DNA from: Saccharothrix australiensis
GTDB taxonomy: Bacteria > Actinomycetota > Actinomycetes > Mycobacteriales > Pseudonocardiaceae
NCBI RefSeq assembly: GCF_003634935.1
Contig: NZ_RBXO01000001.1
Coordinates: 2,381,501-2,445,500 of the forward strand
DNA: 64,000 bases
Direction: 5' to 3'
A program made the position numbers and the translations under genes. The notes under the pieces are model-generated. The model made no database searches and was not told the origin of the DNA. It was given only the letters and a program-made list of their open reading frames with translations. Of this stretch, positions 8,558-17,032 are shown piece after piece (position 1 is the stretch's first letter; each line of letters starts with the position of its first letter).

Positions 8558-9799
8558 TCACCCGCCGGACGCGCAGCGCGCCGCCCGCAGCCGCAGGAAG
8601 CGCTGCTCGGGCACGTTGCCCGCCAGCCGCGCCGCCGCGCGGAACGCCTCGGCCGCGGCGGCCCGGTCGCCCGCCCGTTCGAGCAGGTGGCCGCGCACGG
8701 CGAACAGCCGGTGGTGGCCGGCGAGCACACCGCCCTCGAGTTCCGCGACGACCTCCAAGGCGGCGCGGGGACCACGCACCTCACCGAGCGCGACGGCCCG
8801 GTTGAGCGCGGTGACCGCGCTGGGCGCCAAGTGCTCCAGCACGTCGTACAGCGCGAGCACCTGCGGCCAGTCGGTGTCCTCGGCGGAGGCCGCCTCGCTG
8901 TGCACGGCCGCGATCGCCGCCTGCACCTGGTACGGCCCCACCGGGTGCGCGGACAGGCTGCGCGTCACCAGGTCGACGCCCTCGGCGATCGCCGCCCGGT
9001 CCCACCGCGACCGGTCCTGCTCGGCCAGCGGGACCAGGATGCCGTCCGGCCCGGTGCGGGCCGCGCCGCGCGCCTCGGTCAGCAGCATCAGCGCGAGCAG
9101 CCCGGCGGTCTCGCCGGAGTCGGGCAGCCGCCGGTGCAGTCGCCGGGTCAGCCGCACCGCCTGCCCGGTCAGGTCAGGTCGGCGCAACCGGGTACCCGAG
9201 CCCGCGCTGTAACCCTCGTTGAACAGCAGGTACAGCACGTGCAGCACCACGCCGAGCGCGGGGCCGCGCTCGTGGTCGGGCGGCAGCGCGAAGCGCGCAC
9301 CCGCCTCCCGCAGCCGCTGCTTGGCGCGCGAGATCCGCTGACCCATCGTCTTGTCGGGCACGAGGAACGCGGCGGCGATCTCGGTCGTCGTCAACCCGGC
9401 GACCGCGCGCAGGGTGAGGGCCATCTGCGCGGGCGCGGTCAGGGCCGGGTGGCAGCACAGGAACAGCAGCTCCAGCAGGTCGTCGCGCGCCGGCTCGGCG
9501 TCCGGCGGCGGCGCGAGCAGGTCGTCGCGCGGCACGGCGTCGAACACCGCCTGCTCCCGGCGCTCGCGCGCGGCGTCGGAGCGCACCTGGTCCACGTAGC
9601 GGCGCGCGGCGACCGTGGTGAGCCACCCCAGTGGGTGTTCCGGGACGCCGTCGCGCGCCCAGGTGCCGGCGGCGTCGATCAGCGCCTCCTGGACGGCGTC
9701 CTCGCACCGCGCGAAGTCGCCGTGGCGGCGGACGAGGGTGCCGAGCACCCGCGGCGCGAGCGTGCGCACGAGGTGCTCGACCGGCTCGTCGGAGGTCAA
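8558..9799 (-). CDS. ECF42-type RNA polymerase sigma factor with C-terminal helical extension
   Basis: Sigma-70 family ECF protein of about 413 residues. Region 2 (FARCEDAVQEALIDAAGTWA, then WLTTVAARRYVDQ) and region 4 (LTLRAVAGLTTTEIAAAFLV, then MGQRISRAKQRLREAG) are clear, followed by a ~230-residue TPR-like tail (LNRAVALGEVRGPRAALEVV; GHLLERAGDRAAAAEAFRAA). The long tail and adjacent DGPF gene are the hallmarks of ECF group 42, which lacks a classical anti-sigma factor. The start is uncertain: TTG 9799 overlaps the stop of the upstream gene, implying coupling, while GTG 9832 would add 11 residues. Confidence 0.88.
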   Translation of the reverse strand: MTSDEPVEHLVRTLAPRVLGTLVRRHGDFARCEDAVQEALIDAAGTWARDGVPEHPLGWLTTVAARRYVDQVRSDAARERREQAVFDAVPRDDLLAPPPDAEPARDDLLELLFLCCHPALTAPAQMALTLRAVAGLTTTEIAAAFLVPDKTMGQRISRAKQRLREAGARFALPPDHERGPALGVVLHVLYLLFNEGYSAGSGTRLRRPDLTGQAVRLTRRLHRRLPDSGETAGLLALMLLTEARGAARTGPDGILVPLAEQDRSRWDRAAIAEGVDLVTRSLSAHPVGPYQVQAAIAAVHSEAASAEDTDWPQVLALYDVLEHLAPSAVTALNRAVALGEVRGPRAALEVVAELEGGVLAGHHRLFAVRGHLLERAGDRAAAAEAFRAAARLAGNVPEQRFLRLRAARCASGG

Positions 9800-10167
9800 C
9801 GGTCGTCGCCGCCCTGGTCCATCAGCGGCCACACCTCGACGCCGCCGCCCAGCCCCCGGCCGTGGCGCAGGGCCGGGTACGACAGCGCGATCTCCTCCGC
9901 GCGCTCCTGGCTCTCCACGTCGACCACGAAGTAGGAGCCGACGTGCTCCTTTGCCTCCAGGTACGGACCGTCGGTGATCACCGGCGCGCCGCCCGCGAAC
10001 CGCACCGAACGAGGGCGGTCCACCAGCCCGCGCGAGTCGACCAGCTCACCCGACTCCAGCAGCGCGGCGTGGAACGAGTCGACCTCGGCCACCAGTTCCG
10101 CGAACCGGTCGGCGTCGACGCTGTTCCAGACCTCTTCGTTGCCGTAGATCATCATCAGGTACTTCAC
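9796..10167 (-). CDS. YCII/DGPF-domain protein, partner of the ECF42 sigma factor
   Basis: Small protein of about 123 residues with a YCII-related fold, starting VKYLMMIYGNEEVW and carrying VITDGPYLEAKEHVGSYF, the DGP(F/Y) signature of proteins encoded beside ECF42 sigma factors. GTG 10167 is chosen because family members begin KYL(M/L)(M/L)IY and an AGGGGG tract lies upstream; the frame is open much further upstream but with unrelated low-complexity sequence. It is immediately upstream of and overlaps the sigma gene. In characterised pairs the DGPF gene is a main target of the sigma factor; its biochemical role is unsettled. Confidence 0.88.
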   Translation of the reverse strand: MKYLMMIYGNEEVWNSVDADRFAELVAEVDSFHAALLESGELVDSRGLVDRPRSVRFAGGAPVITDGPYLEAKEHVGSYFVVDVESQERAEEIALSYPALRHGRGLGGGVEVWPLMDQGGDDR

Positions 10168-10347
10168 ACGACCCCCTGCCGTCCTCTTCGGATGGTTCGG
10201 GATTGTGCCGGCGGACCCTCCGGTGGCCGGGCGCGCGTCGGTCCCACCACGCCGGGTGCCGACTCGGTCGCGGACGGTGATTCCACGATGTCGGAATAGG
10301 GCCCGGTCCGCCACGATGAGGTGATCGGAACCCGATGAGGAGGGAAC

Positions 10348-11310
10348 ATGCGACTCGGTACCCGGATCGGATCGGTGCTGTCGGCCGTGCTCGTGCTGTC
10401 GGCGGGCGGTGGGATCGCCGCCGCCGAGCCACCCGCAGCCCGGTTGGGCCAGTGGAGTGCGTGGGGTTCGTTGGGTCAGCCGTCGGTGGGTTTCGCGGGT
10501 GCGCCGGCGACGGTGGCGCGTGGAGGCGGTGTGGCCAACGTGTACGCGCGGGGTGGTGATGGAGCCTTGTGGCAGCTTTCCTGGGACGGAGCGAGATGGG
10601 GTGCCTGGCAGCGCCACAACGACGGCGCGGTGCTCGACGCGACGCCGGCCGTCGGCAGCTTCAACGCCAACCACGAGCACGTCTTCATCCGCACCCCCAA
10701 CGGCCAGCTACACCAGAAGTACTGGACGCTCGCCGGCGGCTGGAGTGCCTGGGGTTCGTTGGGCCGGCCGTCGGTGGGTTTCGTGGGTGCGCCGGCGACG
10801 GTGGCGCGTGGTGGCGGTGTGGCCAACGTGTACGTACGCGGTGGTGATGGAGCCTTGTGGCAGCTTTCCTGGGACGGCACGCGGTGGGGTGCCTGGCAGC
10901 GCCACAACGACGGGTTCGCGCTCGGTTCCGCCGTCGCCGTGAGCTCCTTCGGCGCGGACCACGAACAGCTCTTCGCCCGAGGTACCGACGGCCTGCTCCA
11001 CCAGAAGTACTGGACCCGGACCGGTGGATGGTCTTCCTGGGCGTCGCTGGGCCGGCCGTCACCGGGCTTCGTCGACGCGCCGGCGACGGTGGCGCGTGGT
11101 GGCGGTGTGGCCAACGTGTACGTCCGGGGCGGTGACGGGGCTTTGTGGCAGTTGTCCTGGGACGGCACGCGGTGGGGTGCTTGGCAGCGCCACAACGACG
11201 GCGCGGTGCTCGACGCGACGCCGGCCGTCGGCAGCTTCAACGCCAACCACGAACACGTCTTCATCCGCACCCCCAACGGCCAACTACACCAAAAGTGGTG
11301 GACCGCCTAA
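10348..11310 (+). CDS. Secreted DUF346/PLL-type beta-propeller lectin-like protein, three 96-residue repeats
   Basis: 320 residues: a signal peptide (about 1-27, RLGTRIGSVLSAVLVLSAGG... ending AAA) then three tandem 96-residue units. Each unit holds two blade-like halves, WSAWGSLGRPSVGF...GGDGALWQLSWDG and WGAWQRHNDG...GQLHQKYW, as in PLL lectin/DUF346 propellers. Units begin at bases 10453, 10741 and 11029, exactly 288 bases apart; units one and three share almost the same second half. ATG 10348 has GAGGAGGGA upstream. Probably an extracellular sugar-binding protein. The units are nearly identical even at synonymous sites, which implies recent duplication or gene conversion. Confidence 0.85.
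   Translation: MRLGTRIGSVLSAVLVLSAGGGIAAAEPPAARLGQWSAWGSLGQPSVGFAGAPATVARGGGVANVYARGGDGALWQLSWDGARWGAWQRHNDGAVLDATPAVGSFNANHEHVFIRTPNGQLHQKYWTLAGGWSAWGSLGRPSVGFVGAPATVARGGGVANVYVRGGDGALWQLSWDGTRWGAWQRHNDGFALGSAVAVSSFGADHEQLFARGTDGLLHQKYWTRTGGWSSWASLGRPSPGFVDAPATVARGGGVANVYVRGGDGALWQLSWDGTRWGAWQRHNDGAVLDATPAVGSFNANHEHVFIRTPNGQLHQKWWTA
10453..11307 (+). repeat. Three tandem 288-bp coding repeats
   Basis: Copies at 10453-10740, 10741-11028 and 11029-11307 (the last cut short by the stop). Long stretches are base-for-base identical between copies, including third codon positions, for example the segments encoding WQRHNDGAVLDATPAVGSF in copies 1 and 3. The middle copy differs most in its second half. 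Confidence 0.9.
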
Positions 11311-11400
11311 CCCACCCACCCCTCCCACCCCTGATTCCCCTCTCACCCCTGATTCCCCTCTCACCTCTCTTCCCCTTCCCTCTCCTTCCCTCTTCCCCCC
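11311..11400 (+). repeat. Polypyrimidine tract with short direct repeats
   Basis: About 90 bases just after the lectin stop are almost only C and T on the + strand, interrupted by two GATT steps in a repeated CACCCCTGATTCCCCTCT unit. Such tracts can form triplex DNA or C-rich unstructured RNA. It occupies the position of a 3' untranslated region between convergent genes. Confidence 0.7.
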
Positions 11401-11410
11401 GCTAGCACGC

Positions 11411-11547
11411 GCCGCGAGGCCGCCGTCGGGCTGTCACGCCTCATTTCCCGCCGATCACGCTTTCCGATCGGCGGGAAATCAGGCGTGATGGCCCGACCAC
11501 AGGGCGGCCGAGCCGCCGCGACGAAGTCGCGGCCAATCAAACACAGC
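11411..11547 (-). repeat. Structured repeat, copy B (inverted relative to copy A)
   Basis: Matches the reverse complement of 5507-5633 over about 130 bases. The long palindrome is 11418-11509. The accompanying small hairpin (11515-11533: GCCGCGAC, GAA, GTCGCGGC) has a different arm sequence from copy A but the same fold, and both are followed by CAATC and AACACAGC. In the long stem one G-C pair of copy A is an A-T pair here. It lies between the convergent lectin and protease genes. Confidence 0.85.
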
Positions 11548-11598
11548 TCTTGTCCCTCCCTGCTCGCGCTCCCGCCTCAGCTCCCCGCTCCCGGACCC

Positions 11599-13710
11599 TC
11601 ACCGCCCCAACACCATGCACGTCGACGTCGCCGTCTTCGTCGGATCGCTCTCCGACGTGGCCTTCAACGTCACCTTGGTCAGCGGCGCGCCGCCGTCCCG
11701 CTTCACGTGCACCGGGACCTCGACCCCGTGGCCGAACTTCGCCGTGGTGAGCGCGTTGGGCACGGAGACCGCCCAGCCGCGCCCCTCCGCCGTGGCCGAC
11801 ACGCGGTACACGTCGCCGTCGAGGTAGCGGGCCACGTCCTCCGGGTGCTCCCCGGCCGGCTTGGCCGCGCGACCCGTGTTCACCAGCGGGAACCGGCAGG
11901 TCGCGACGCCGTCCGACCCGGTCCGGCCGGCGGTCGGCAGGACCCGCACGCCCCGCCGCTGCGGGCCCGCGCCGTCGAGCGACCGGATGGCGACCGTGTA
12001 GGACAGGACGCCCTCGCGGTCGCGCTGGACGTCCAGCACGTAGAAGTGCAGGCGGTTGGCCTGGTCGACGTACTCGTACTCGCTGCCGGAGTTCGTGCCG
12101 GCGTGGAACAGGGCGTCCGACAGCTGCCGGTAGTCGCCGATCGTGATGGGCACCCGACGCCCGTCCGGCAGGACGTAGTCGGTCATGCCGATGTCCTGCG
12201 GGTTGGCGTCGACCACCCACGCGAACGGCGCGCGGTCCTCGTTCTTGGTCTTGGCGAGCAGCACGCCCGCGTCCGGGGTGAACGAGTCCGCGCCCATCCG
12301 GTCCACGACCTCGACCGTGTAGTTCTGGTAGCCGCCGCCGTCGCACAGCGGGTCGGTGCGGATGTCGCAGGCGGGGGAGAGGTCGCCCGTCTTCAGCTCG
12401 ACGTTGACGCCGGACAGCCCGTCCGGTCCGGGCTGCACGGTCCGCGCGGTGATCCGCGCGACCACCGTGCCGGACTCGGCGAGGGCTTCGCGGGACAGGC
12501 GGAGCACGTTGCGCTCGTCCACGATGCCGAGCTTGATCTTGTTGCGCAGCACGTGCTGCGCGCCCATCGAGCCGCCCGCGGTCGCCGGGATGACCCAGCG
12601 GGAGTGCGGGCCGCCGGGTCCGTTGAACGAGCCGCGCGACAGCATGTCCCAGATCCCGGTGTAGGCGCGGCGCGGCGGGTTGCCGTACGGGTTGTTGTAG
12701 TTGTCGCCGATGCCCAGCAGGTGGCTCAGCTCGTGCGCGTACACGCCCTGGCCGGAGCTCTCCGCCTGGGTGGACGAGCCGTCGCCCGCGTTGGGCCAGA
12801 TCGCGGAGCCGGACGCCCACGACGTCCAGTCGACGTACCGGGTGCGCGACCAGTTCGGCAGCGCGGGGTCGGGCGGGCCGAACTCGTCGGGCACGTCCTC
12901 CTTGGTCGGGAACTTCATCGTCCCGAACTCCTGCCAGGTGCCGGACTCGTCCTGGCCGGCGGATAGGAAGTAGACGAAGTCGAACCCGGCGGGCACCCCG
13001 GACCCGACGTCGGCGACCCAGGCGGCGCGGCCGTCGGTGCGGATGTCGCGGTCGCACCGGTCGCCCGCCGGGCAGCCGGTGCCCGACTGGAACTCCATCG
13101 CGTACTCGTGGTCCTTGCCCGGCATGGTGTACGGGCCGAACGCGGTCAGGTCGACGCCGTAGCGCCCGCCGGAGTCCTCCATCCAGTACTCGTGGACGGT
13201 GTGGCCGCGGTTGAGCGCGTTGGGCTTGTTGAGGAAGTCCTGGTAGAACCGCGCGACCTGGTCGCGGGGCACGTCGTGGGCCTCGGCGCTGGGGTTGCCG
13301 AACACGGTCGACGCCTTCGGCTGCGTGACGACGAACGGCTGGTTCGGGTAGTCCAGCAGCACCAGCGCGCCCTTGAAGGTGCGGACCGAGCCCTTGACCG
13401 ACGGGTCGGCCCAGTTGGTGCCGGGGACCTTGCGGTAGTCCCGTTCCCAGGTCATGTGGTCCGGGTTGACCCAGTTCTGCGGGTCGATCGGGCCGGGGAA
13501 GCCGGCCCGCGCGGCCACGCGCGCGGTGTCCCGGCCCTCCTGCCAGGGCTGTTGGCGCGGCCAGTGGTCGTACTGCCAGGGGTGCTCCGGCCCGGAGGGC
13601 GGTGCGGCGACCGCGCCGGCGTTGCCCGCGGCCAGCGCGGCGACCGACAACAGGGCGGTCAGCAGGAGGACAGGGCGCCTGCGCCCCCGACGAACCCGTG
13701 AGTGGTACAT
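11599..13710 (-). CDS. Secreted M6-family (immune-inhibitor-A-like) metalloprotease
   Basis: About 703 residues. A basic N-terminus and hydrophobic signal peptide (VLLLTALLSVAALAAGNAGA, cleavage near residue 35) precede a pro-region (HPWQYDHWPRQQ) and the M6 catalytic domain with the zinc motif HELSHLLGIGDNY (HELSH at 326-330). The context TGIWDMLSRGSFNG after the zinc site is characteristic of the family. The C-terminal 350 residues include a likely beta-sandwich ending with a Cys. ATG 13710 has GGAGGTGG upstream. Probably a secreted protein-degrading enzyme; the proform would need cleavage. Confidence 0.88.
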   Translation of the reverse strand: MYHSRVRRGRRRPVLLLTALLSVAALAAGNAGAVAAPPSGPEHPWQYDHWPRQQPWQEGRDTARVAARAGFPGPIDPQNWVNPDHMTWERDYRKVPGTNWADPSVKGSVRTFKGALVLLDYPNQPFVVTQPKASTVFGNPSAEAHDVPRDQVARFYQDFLNKPNALNRGHTVHEYWMEDSGGRYGVDLTAFGPYTMPGKDHEYAMEFQSGTGCPAGDRCDRDIRTDGRAAWVADVGSGVPAGFDFVYFLSAGQDESGTWQEFGTMKFPTKEDVPDEFGPPDPALPNWSRTRYVDWTSWASGSAIWPNAGDGSSTQAESSGQGVYAHELSHLLGIGDNYNNPYGNPPRRAYTGIWDMLSRGSFNGPGGPHSRWVIPATAGGSMGAQHVLRNKIKLGIVDERNVLRLSREALAESGTVVARITARTVQPGPDGLSGVNVELKTGDLSPACDIRTDPLCDGGGYQNYTVEVVDRMGADSFTPDAGVLLAKTKNEDRAPFAWVVDANPQDIGMTDYVLPDGRRVPITIGDYRQLSDALFHAGTNSGSEYEYVDQANRLHFYVLDVQRDREGVLSYTVAIRSLDGAGPQRRGVRVLPTAGRTGSDGVATCRFPLVNTGRAAKPAGEHPEDVARYLDGDVYRVSATAEGRGWAVSVPNALTTAKFGHGVEVPVHVKRDGGAPLTKVTLKATSESDPTKTATSTCMVLGR

Positions 13711-13722
13711 GCCACCTCCGTG

Positions 13723-13735
13723 GTGTGATCCACAC
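13723..13735. promoter_or_regulatory. Short palindrome upstream of the protease
   Basis: GTGTG and CACAC flank ATC, 13-25 bases before the protease start, where an operator or 5'-UTR structure would sit. Short and unsupported by a second copy, so weak. Confidence 0.25.
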
Positions 13736-13981
13736 ACGGTAAACGCCCGCAAACGGCCGGCACAGGTGCCGATCGACGGGCGTTCGCGGACTCCGCCGAC
13801 GTGGCGGGGCCGGCTCTCGCGGCCGGGTGGCCCGGCGGCGTCACCTCGCCACCGGGCGGTGCGACCGGCGATCGCGGCCCCGGTGGAGCCGCACTATTGC
13901 GTAGCGGGCTTCCGCGCGAGGCACGACGATCCCCGAATCGACCAGAACACGCCACCGCCCGAGGCCGCGACCCGGAACGAC

Positions 13982-14635
13982 ATGTCCGGTGACGCGGGTA
14001 CCGCCGTGCTGGCGGGCTCGGTGGCACGACTGGAGACCGGCGACCGCCACGACCGGCGCGGCGTCGTCGCCCTCACGATCGTCGCCGTCGCGTTGACCAG
14101 CGCGATCGTGCTGATCGCCGTGGTCGCCCTGGTCGGCGCGTCCGCCAGGCTGTCGGGTTCGCCCACGCCGGAGACACCGGGGGCGGCGGGCACGACGGGC
14201 ACCCCCGGCACTTCGCCGAGGCGGGTCACGCCGACCGCGGCGGCGTCCGCCACCGCGCCGAAGGCCGGTGGACCGGCCGCGCGCGAGGTGCGCCTGGACC
14301 GCGGCACCGGGATCGACCTCGAATCGGGTGCGGAGAAGGGGCAGCGGACCGACGGCCCGACCGGCGGCGCCGACCTCTACCTCGAGCGGTTCAACTTCAT
14401 GCAGAGCAGTCAGGGCGTCTTCTACCCGGACGAGGGCCCCGACGCCAATGCGGAGTCCCGGTGCGCGCAGCTCATCGCCGACGACCTCGACCGCGCGAAG
14501 GAGGTCATCCCCACGGTCGGCGGCCAGTACTGCTTCCTCACCTCCGAGGGCAAGCACGCCTGGCTGCGGGTCAAGTACGCCGACCTGACCGCGACCGACA
14601 AGGGGTTCGTGGTGCTGGCCGTCGCCGTCTGGTGA
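13982..14635 (+). CDS. Hypothetical single-span membrane protein
   Basis: About 217 residues. A 28-residue cytoplasmic N-terminus is followed by one strong membrane helix (VVALTIVAVALTSAIVLIAVVALVG), a Pro/Thr/Ala-rich linker of about 50 residues, and a globular part with LYLERFNFMQ, two cysteines (SRCAQL, QYCFLTS; possibly a disulfide) and HAWLRVKYADL near the end. The topology fits a membrane-anchored extracellular sensor or adaptor domain. I do not recognise the family. ATG 13982 is the first start that gives a sensible N-terminus; the ribosome-binding site is weak. Confidence 0.65.
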   Translation: MSGDAGTAVLAGSVARLETGDRHDRRGVVALTIVAVALTSAIVLIAVVALVGASARLSGSPTPETPGAAGTTGTPGTSPRRVTPTAAASATAPKAGGPAAREVRLDRGTGIDLESGAEKGQRTDGPTGGADLYLERFNFMQSSQGVFYPDEGPDANAESRCAQLIADDLDRAKEVIPTVGGQYCFLTSEGKHAWLRVKYADLTATDKGFVVLAVAVW

Positions 14636-14658
14636 CCACCGGGGCGGGCTCGCGCGCG

Positions 14659-15048
14659 TCAGCCGCCCAGCGCGGCCCGCACCTTCGCGATGACCGCGGT
14701 CTCGACCTCGGCCACCTGGCCGTCGGCGACCGCCACCTCGTGGCAGATCGCCGCGACGGCGTCCGGGAACGTGGCGGCGTCGACGGGCGACTTCGCGGCG
14801 AGGATCTTCATCGACGTCCGGAGCGCGCCCAGGACCTGCTCCTCCAGCTCCGCCTCCGACAGCCCCGAGAGGTCCACGCGGGACGCCTGGAGGACGCCGC
14901 GCAGGTCCGGCGAGAGGTGGGACAGGGCGCGGAGGCCGGCGTGGCGCTCCTCGATCACGGGACCGGGGTCGGCGTGGGACACCAGCACCATCGCACCGAA
15001 GACGGCCATGCGGAGAGCCCGGCTCTCGGCGTCGGTGTAGAAGATCAT
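14659..15048 (-). CDS. TerB-like small helical protein
   Basis: 129 residues, all predicted alpha-helical, no signal. The C-terminal EVAVADGQVAEVETAVIAKV resembles the acidic helix-turn-helix pair of TerB-type domains (ADGxxxxxE), which bind metal ions in some members. The N-terminal half (MAVFGAMVLVSHADPG) fits too. The role is unknown; TerB-like genes occur both in tellurite/stress operons and alone. No other ter gene is nearby. Confidence 0.55.
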   Translation of the reverse strand: MIFYTDAESRALRMAVFGAMVLVSHADPGPVIEERHAGLRALSHLSPDLRGVLQASRVDLSGLSEAELEEQVLGALRTSMKILAAKSPVDAATFPDAVAAICHEVAVADGQVAEVETAVIAKVRAALGG

Positions 15049-15218
15049 GCGGTCAGCCTAGAAGGCGGCCTCGCGGGGTCGGGCGGTGCCCTGACCTCGG
15101 ACGGCCCGGTCGGCGGGCCGGTCCGGGTCGTGGTGGTCGGCGCGGTCGCCGGTGTCGGTGCGGTCCGGTGGCCACCGGGCTCGGCGTGGTCGGCCCGGCG
15201 CAGGAGGCGGCCGGCGCC

Positions 15219-15872
15219 TCACTCGTCGGCCAGCCCGGCCTCGTAGCCGGCGATGACCAGCTGCGCCCGGTCGCGGGCGGCGAGTTTCGCCATCAGGTGG
15301 CCGATGTGCGTCTTGACCGTGTGGCGGCTCAGGTGCAGGTGCTGTTCGATCTCGGCGTTGGACAGGCCGCGCGTGATCAAACCCAGCACCTCCCGTTCAC
15401 GCGGCGTGACGCCGTCGAGGGCCCGGCGCGGGCGGCGCGGCGCGTCGAGGAAGTGCGCGATCAGCCGCCCGGTGACGCTGGGCGCGAGCAGCGCCTCGCC
15501 GGCCGCGACCGAGCGGACGGCGTCGAGCAGGCGGCGCGGCGCGACGTCCTTGAGCAGGAAGCCGCTCGCGCCCGCGCGCAGCGCCTCGTAGACGGCCTGG
15601 TCGAGGTCGAACGTGGTGAGCACGAGCACCTTCGGCGGCTCGGGCAGCGCCGTGAGGTGCTCGGTGGCGGTGATCCCGTCCCAGTCGGGCATCCGGACGT
15701 CCACCACCGCGACGTCGACGGCGTGCCGCGCGGCCAGCGCGCACGCCTCCCGCCCGGTGCCCGCCTCCGCGACCACGGTCATCCCCGGCTCCGCCGCCAG
15801 CAGCAGCCGGACGGTGGCGCGGTACAGCGGCTCGTCGTCGGCGAGCAGGACGCGGATCGGGTCACCCGGCAC
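15219..15872 (-). CDS. LuxR/NarL-type response regulator
   Basis: 217 residues. Receiver domain (IRVLLADDEPLYRATV; phospho-acceptor Asp in VAVVDVRMPDWDG; conserved Lys in GFLLKDVAP) and LuxR-type helix-turn-helix (LTxREREV-like segment, GLSNAEIEQHLHLSRHTVKTHI). GTG 15872 gives the normal receiver start; longer versions read into the kinase gene. It overlaps the upstream kinase by 11 bases and forms a two-component pair with it. A possible target is its own divergent neighbour at 17048. Confidence 0.9.
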   Translation of the reverse strand: MPGDPIRVLLADDEPLYRATVRLLLAAEPGMTVVAEAGTGREACALAARHAVDVAVVDVRMPDWDGITATEHLTALPEPPKVLVLTTFDLDQAVYEALRAGASGFLLKDVAPRRLLDAVRSVAAGEALLAPSVTGRLIAHFLDAPRRPRRALDGVTPREREVLGLITRGLSNAEIEQHLHLSRHTVKTHIGHLMAKLAARDRAQLVIAGYEAGLADE

Positions 15873-16998
15873 GGTGCGCCGCCCCGTCGAGCGGGAGCGC
15901 GGCCCGGACGGCGAACCCGCCGCCGGGCGTCGCGCCGGTGTGCAGCGAACCCCCGTGCAGCGCGACGCGTTCCCGCATGCCGAGCAGCCCGTGCCCCGGC
16001 GCGCCGACCGGGCCCGTCGCGACACCTTCGTCCACTATGGACAGCACGAGGCGGTCGCCCTCGACCTCGGCGGCCACGTGGCACCGCGGCGGGTGGCTGT
16101 GCCGCCGGACGTTGGTCAGGGCTTCCTGGACGATGCGGTAGGCCGACACGCGCACGGCGGGCGGCACCTCCGCCAGGTCGGCCCCGTCGAAGGTGACGGC
16201 GACACCGGCCGCCCGCGCGTCGTCGACCAGGCGGCCCAGCTCCACGGCGGGCGCGGCCGGCTCGCGCAGCCCGCCGAGCACGGCGCGGACGTCGTCCAAA
16301 GCGGACCGGCTGACCCGTTCGATGACGCGCAGGGCCGATTCCCGCTCGTCGGGGTGGCTCGCCGCCACGTGGTTGGCGACGGCGGCCTTCATCGCGATCA
16401 GGCTCAGGTTGTGCCCGACGACGTCGTGGACGTCCCGCGCGATGCGCAGCCGCTCCTCCGCCACCGCGCGACCGGTGCGCGCCTCGGCGAGTTCGGCGTC
16501 CTGCCGCCGGCGGGTGCGGACCACCGCGGCCACCGCCCAGGACCCGCCGATGACCACCACGCCGTAGAGCAGCGCGGTCACCGGTGCCGTGTCGAACGAC
16601 TCGGTGCCCGGCGCGGCCGGGAAGACCGGCAGCGCGGGCGAGGACGCCACCGCGAGCCCGGCCGCCGACACGCAGGCCACCGCGCCGACGACGCCCACCG
16701 CGCCCGGCCGGGCCGAGGACAGGCCGACCGGGTAGAGCGCCCACGCCACGGCCAGCGCCGCGACCTCACCGCCGATGCCGACGACGACGGCGACCACACC
16801 CGCCGCGGTGGTCGTGGACAGCACTGCGGCGGGTGCGAGCCGCCGTGCGGCGAGGGGGACGGCGAGCGCCGCGGCCACCACCCAGACGGCCGGGTTCGCC
16901 TGCGGCGCGCGGAGCACCGCCGCCGCCAGGACCGCGACCGCGGCCACCGCGTCGGCGACCGCCAGGACCAGGGGGCCGGGTCTCGCCACTCGTGCCAT
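15862..16998 (-). CDS. Sensor histidine kinase, HisKA_3 type
   Basis: About 378 residues. Around six membrane helices in the first 160 residues, then the dimerisation/phospho-acceptor region RLRIARDVHDVVGHNLSLIA (His in DVHDVVGH) and the ATPase domain with YRIVQEALTNVRRHS (N-box) and GHGLLGMRERV (G-box). ATG 16998 is the first start after the divergent intergenic region. No sensory domain beyond the membrane part, as in many actinobacterial NarL-system kinases, so the signal is probably sensed in or at the membrane. Confidence 0.9.
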   Translation of the reverse strand: MARVARPGPLVLAVADAVAAVAVLAAAVLRAPQANPAVWVVAAALAVPLAARRLAPAAVLSTTTAAGVVAVVVGIGGEVAALAVAWALYPVGLSSARPGAVGVVGAVACVSAAGLAVASSPALPVFPAAPGTESFDTAPVTALLYGVVVIGGSWAVAAVVRTRRRQDAELAEARTGRAVAEERLRIARDVHDVVGHNLSLIAMKAAVANHVAASHPDERESALRVIERVSRSALDDVRAVLGGLREPAAPAVELGRLVDDARAAGVAVTFDGADLAEVPPAVRVSAYRIVQEALTNVRRHSHPPRCHVAAEVEGDRLVLSIVDEGVATGPVGAPGHGLLGMRERVALHGGSLHTGATPGGGFAVRAALPLDGAAHRAG

Positions 16999-17032
16999 GA
17001 CGACACGGTAACCGGGCGTCGCGCGCCGGAAC

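Noticed and set aside
7826..9934. Open plus-strand frame of about 700 codons opposite the reductase and sigma genes
   Set aside because: Shadow of two clearly recognised minus-strand genes; composition is Arg/Gly/Pro-rich and no motif is present.
10453..11307. CRISPR-like array
   Set aside because: The 288-bp repeats are coding, contiguous without spacers and encode a propeller protein.
5472..11547. Composite transposon bounded by the repeat pair
   Set aside because: No transposase or target-site duplication seen; genes between do not resemble cargo. Kept only as a structured-repeat finding.
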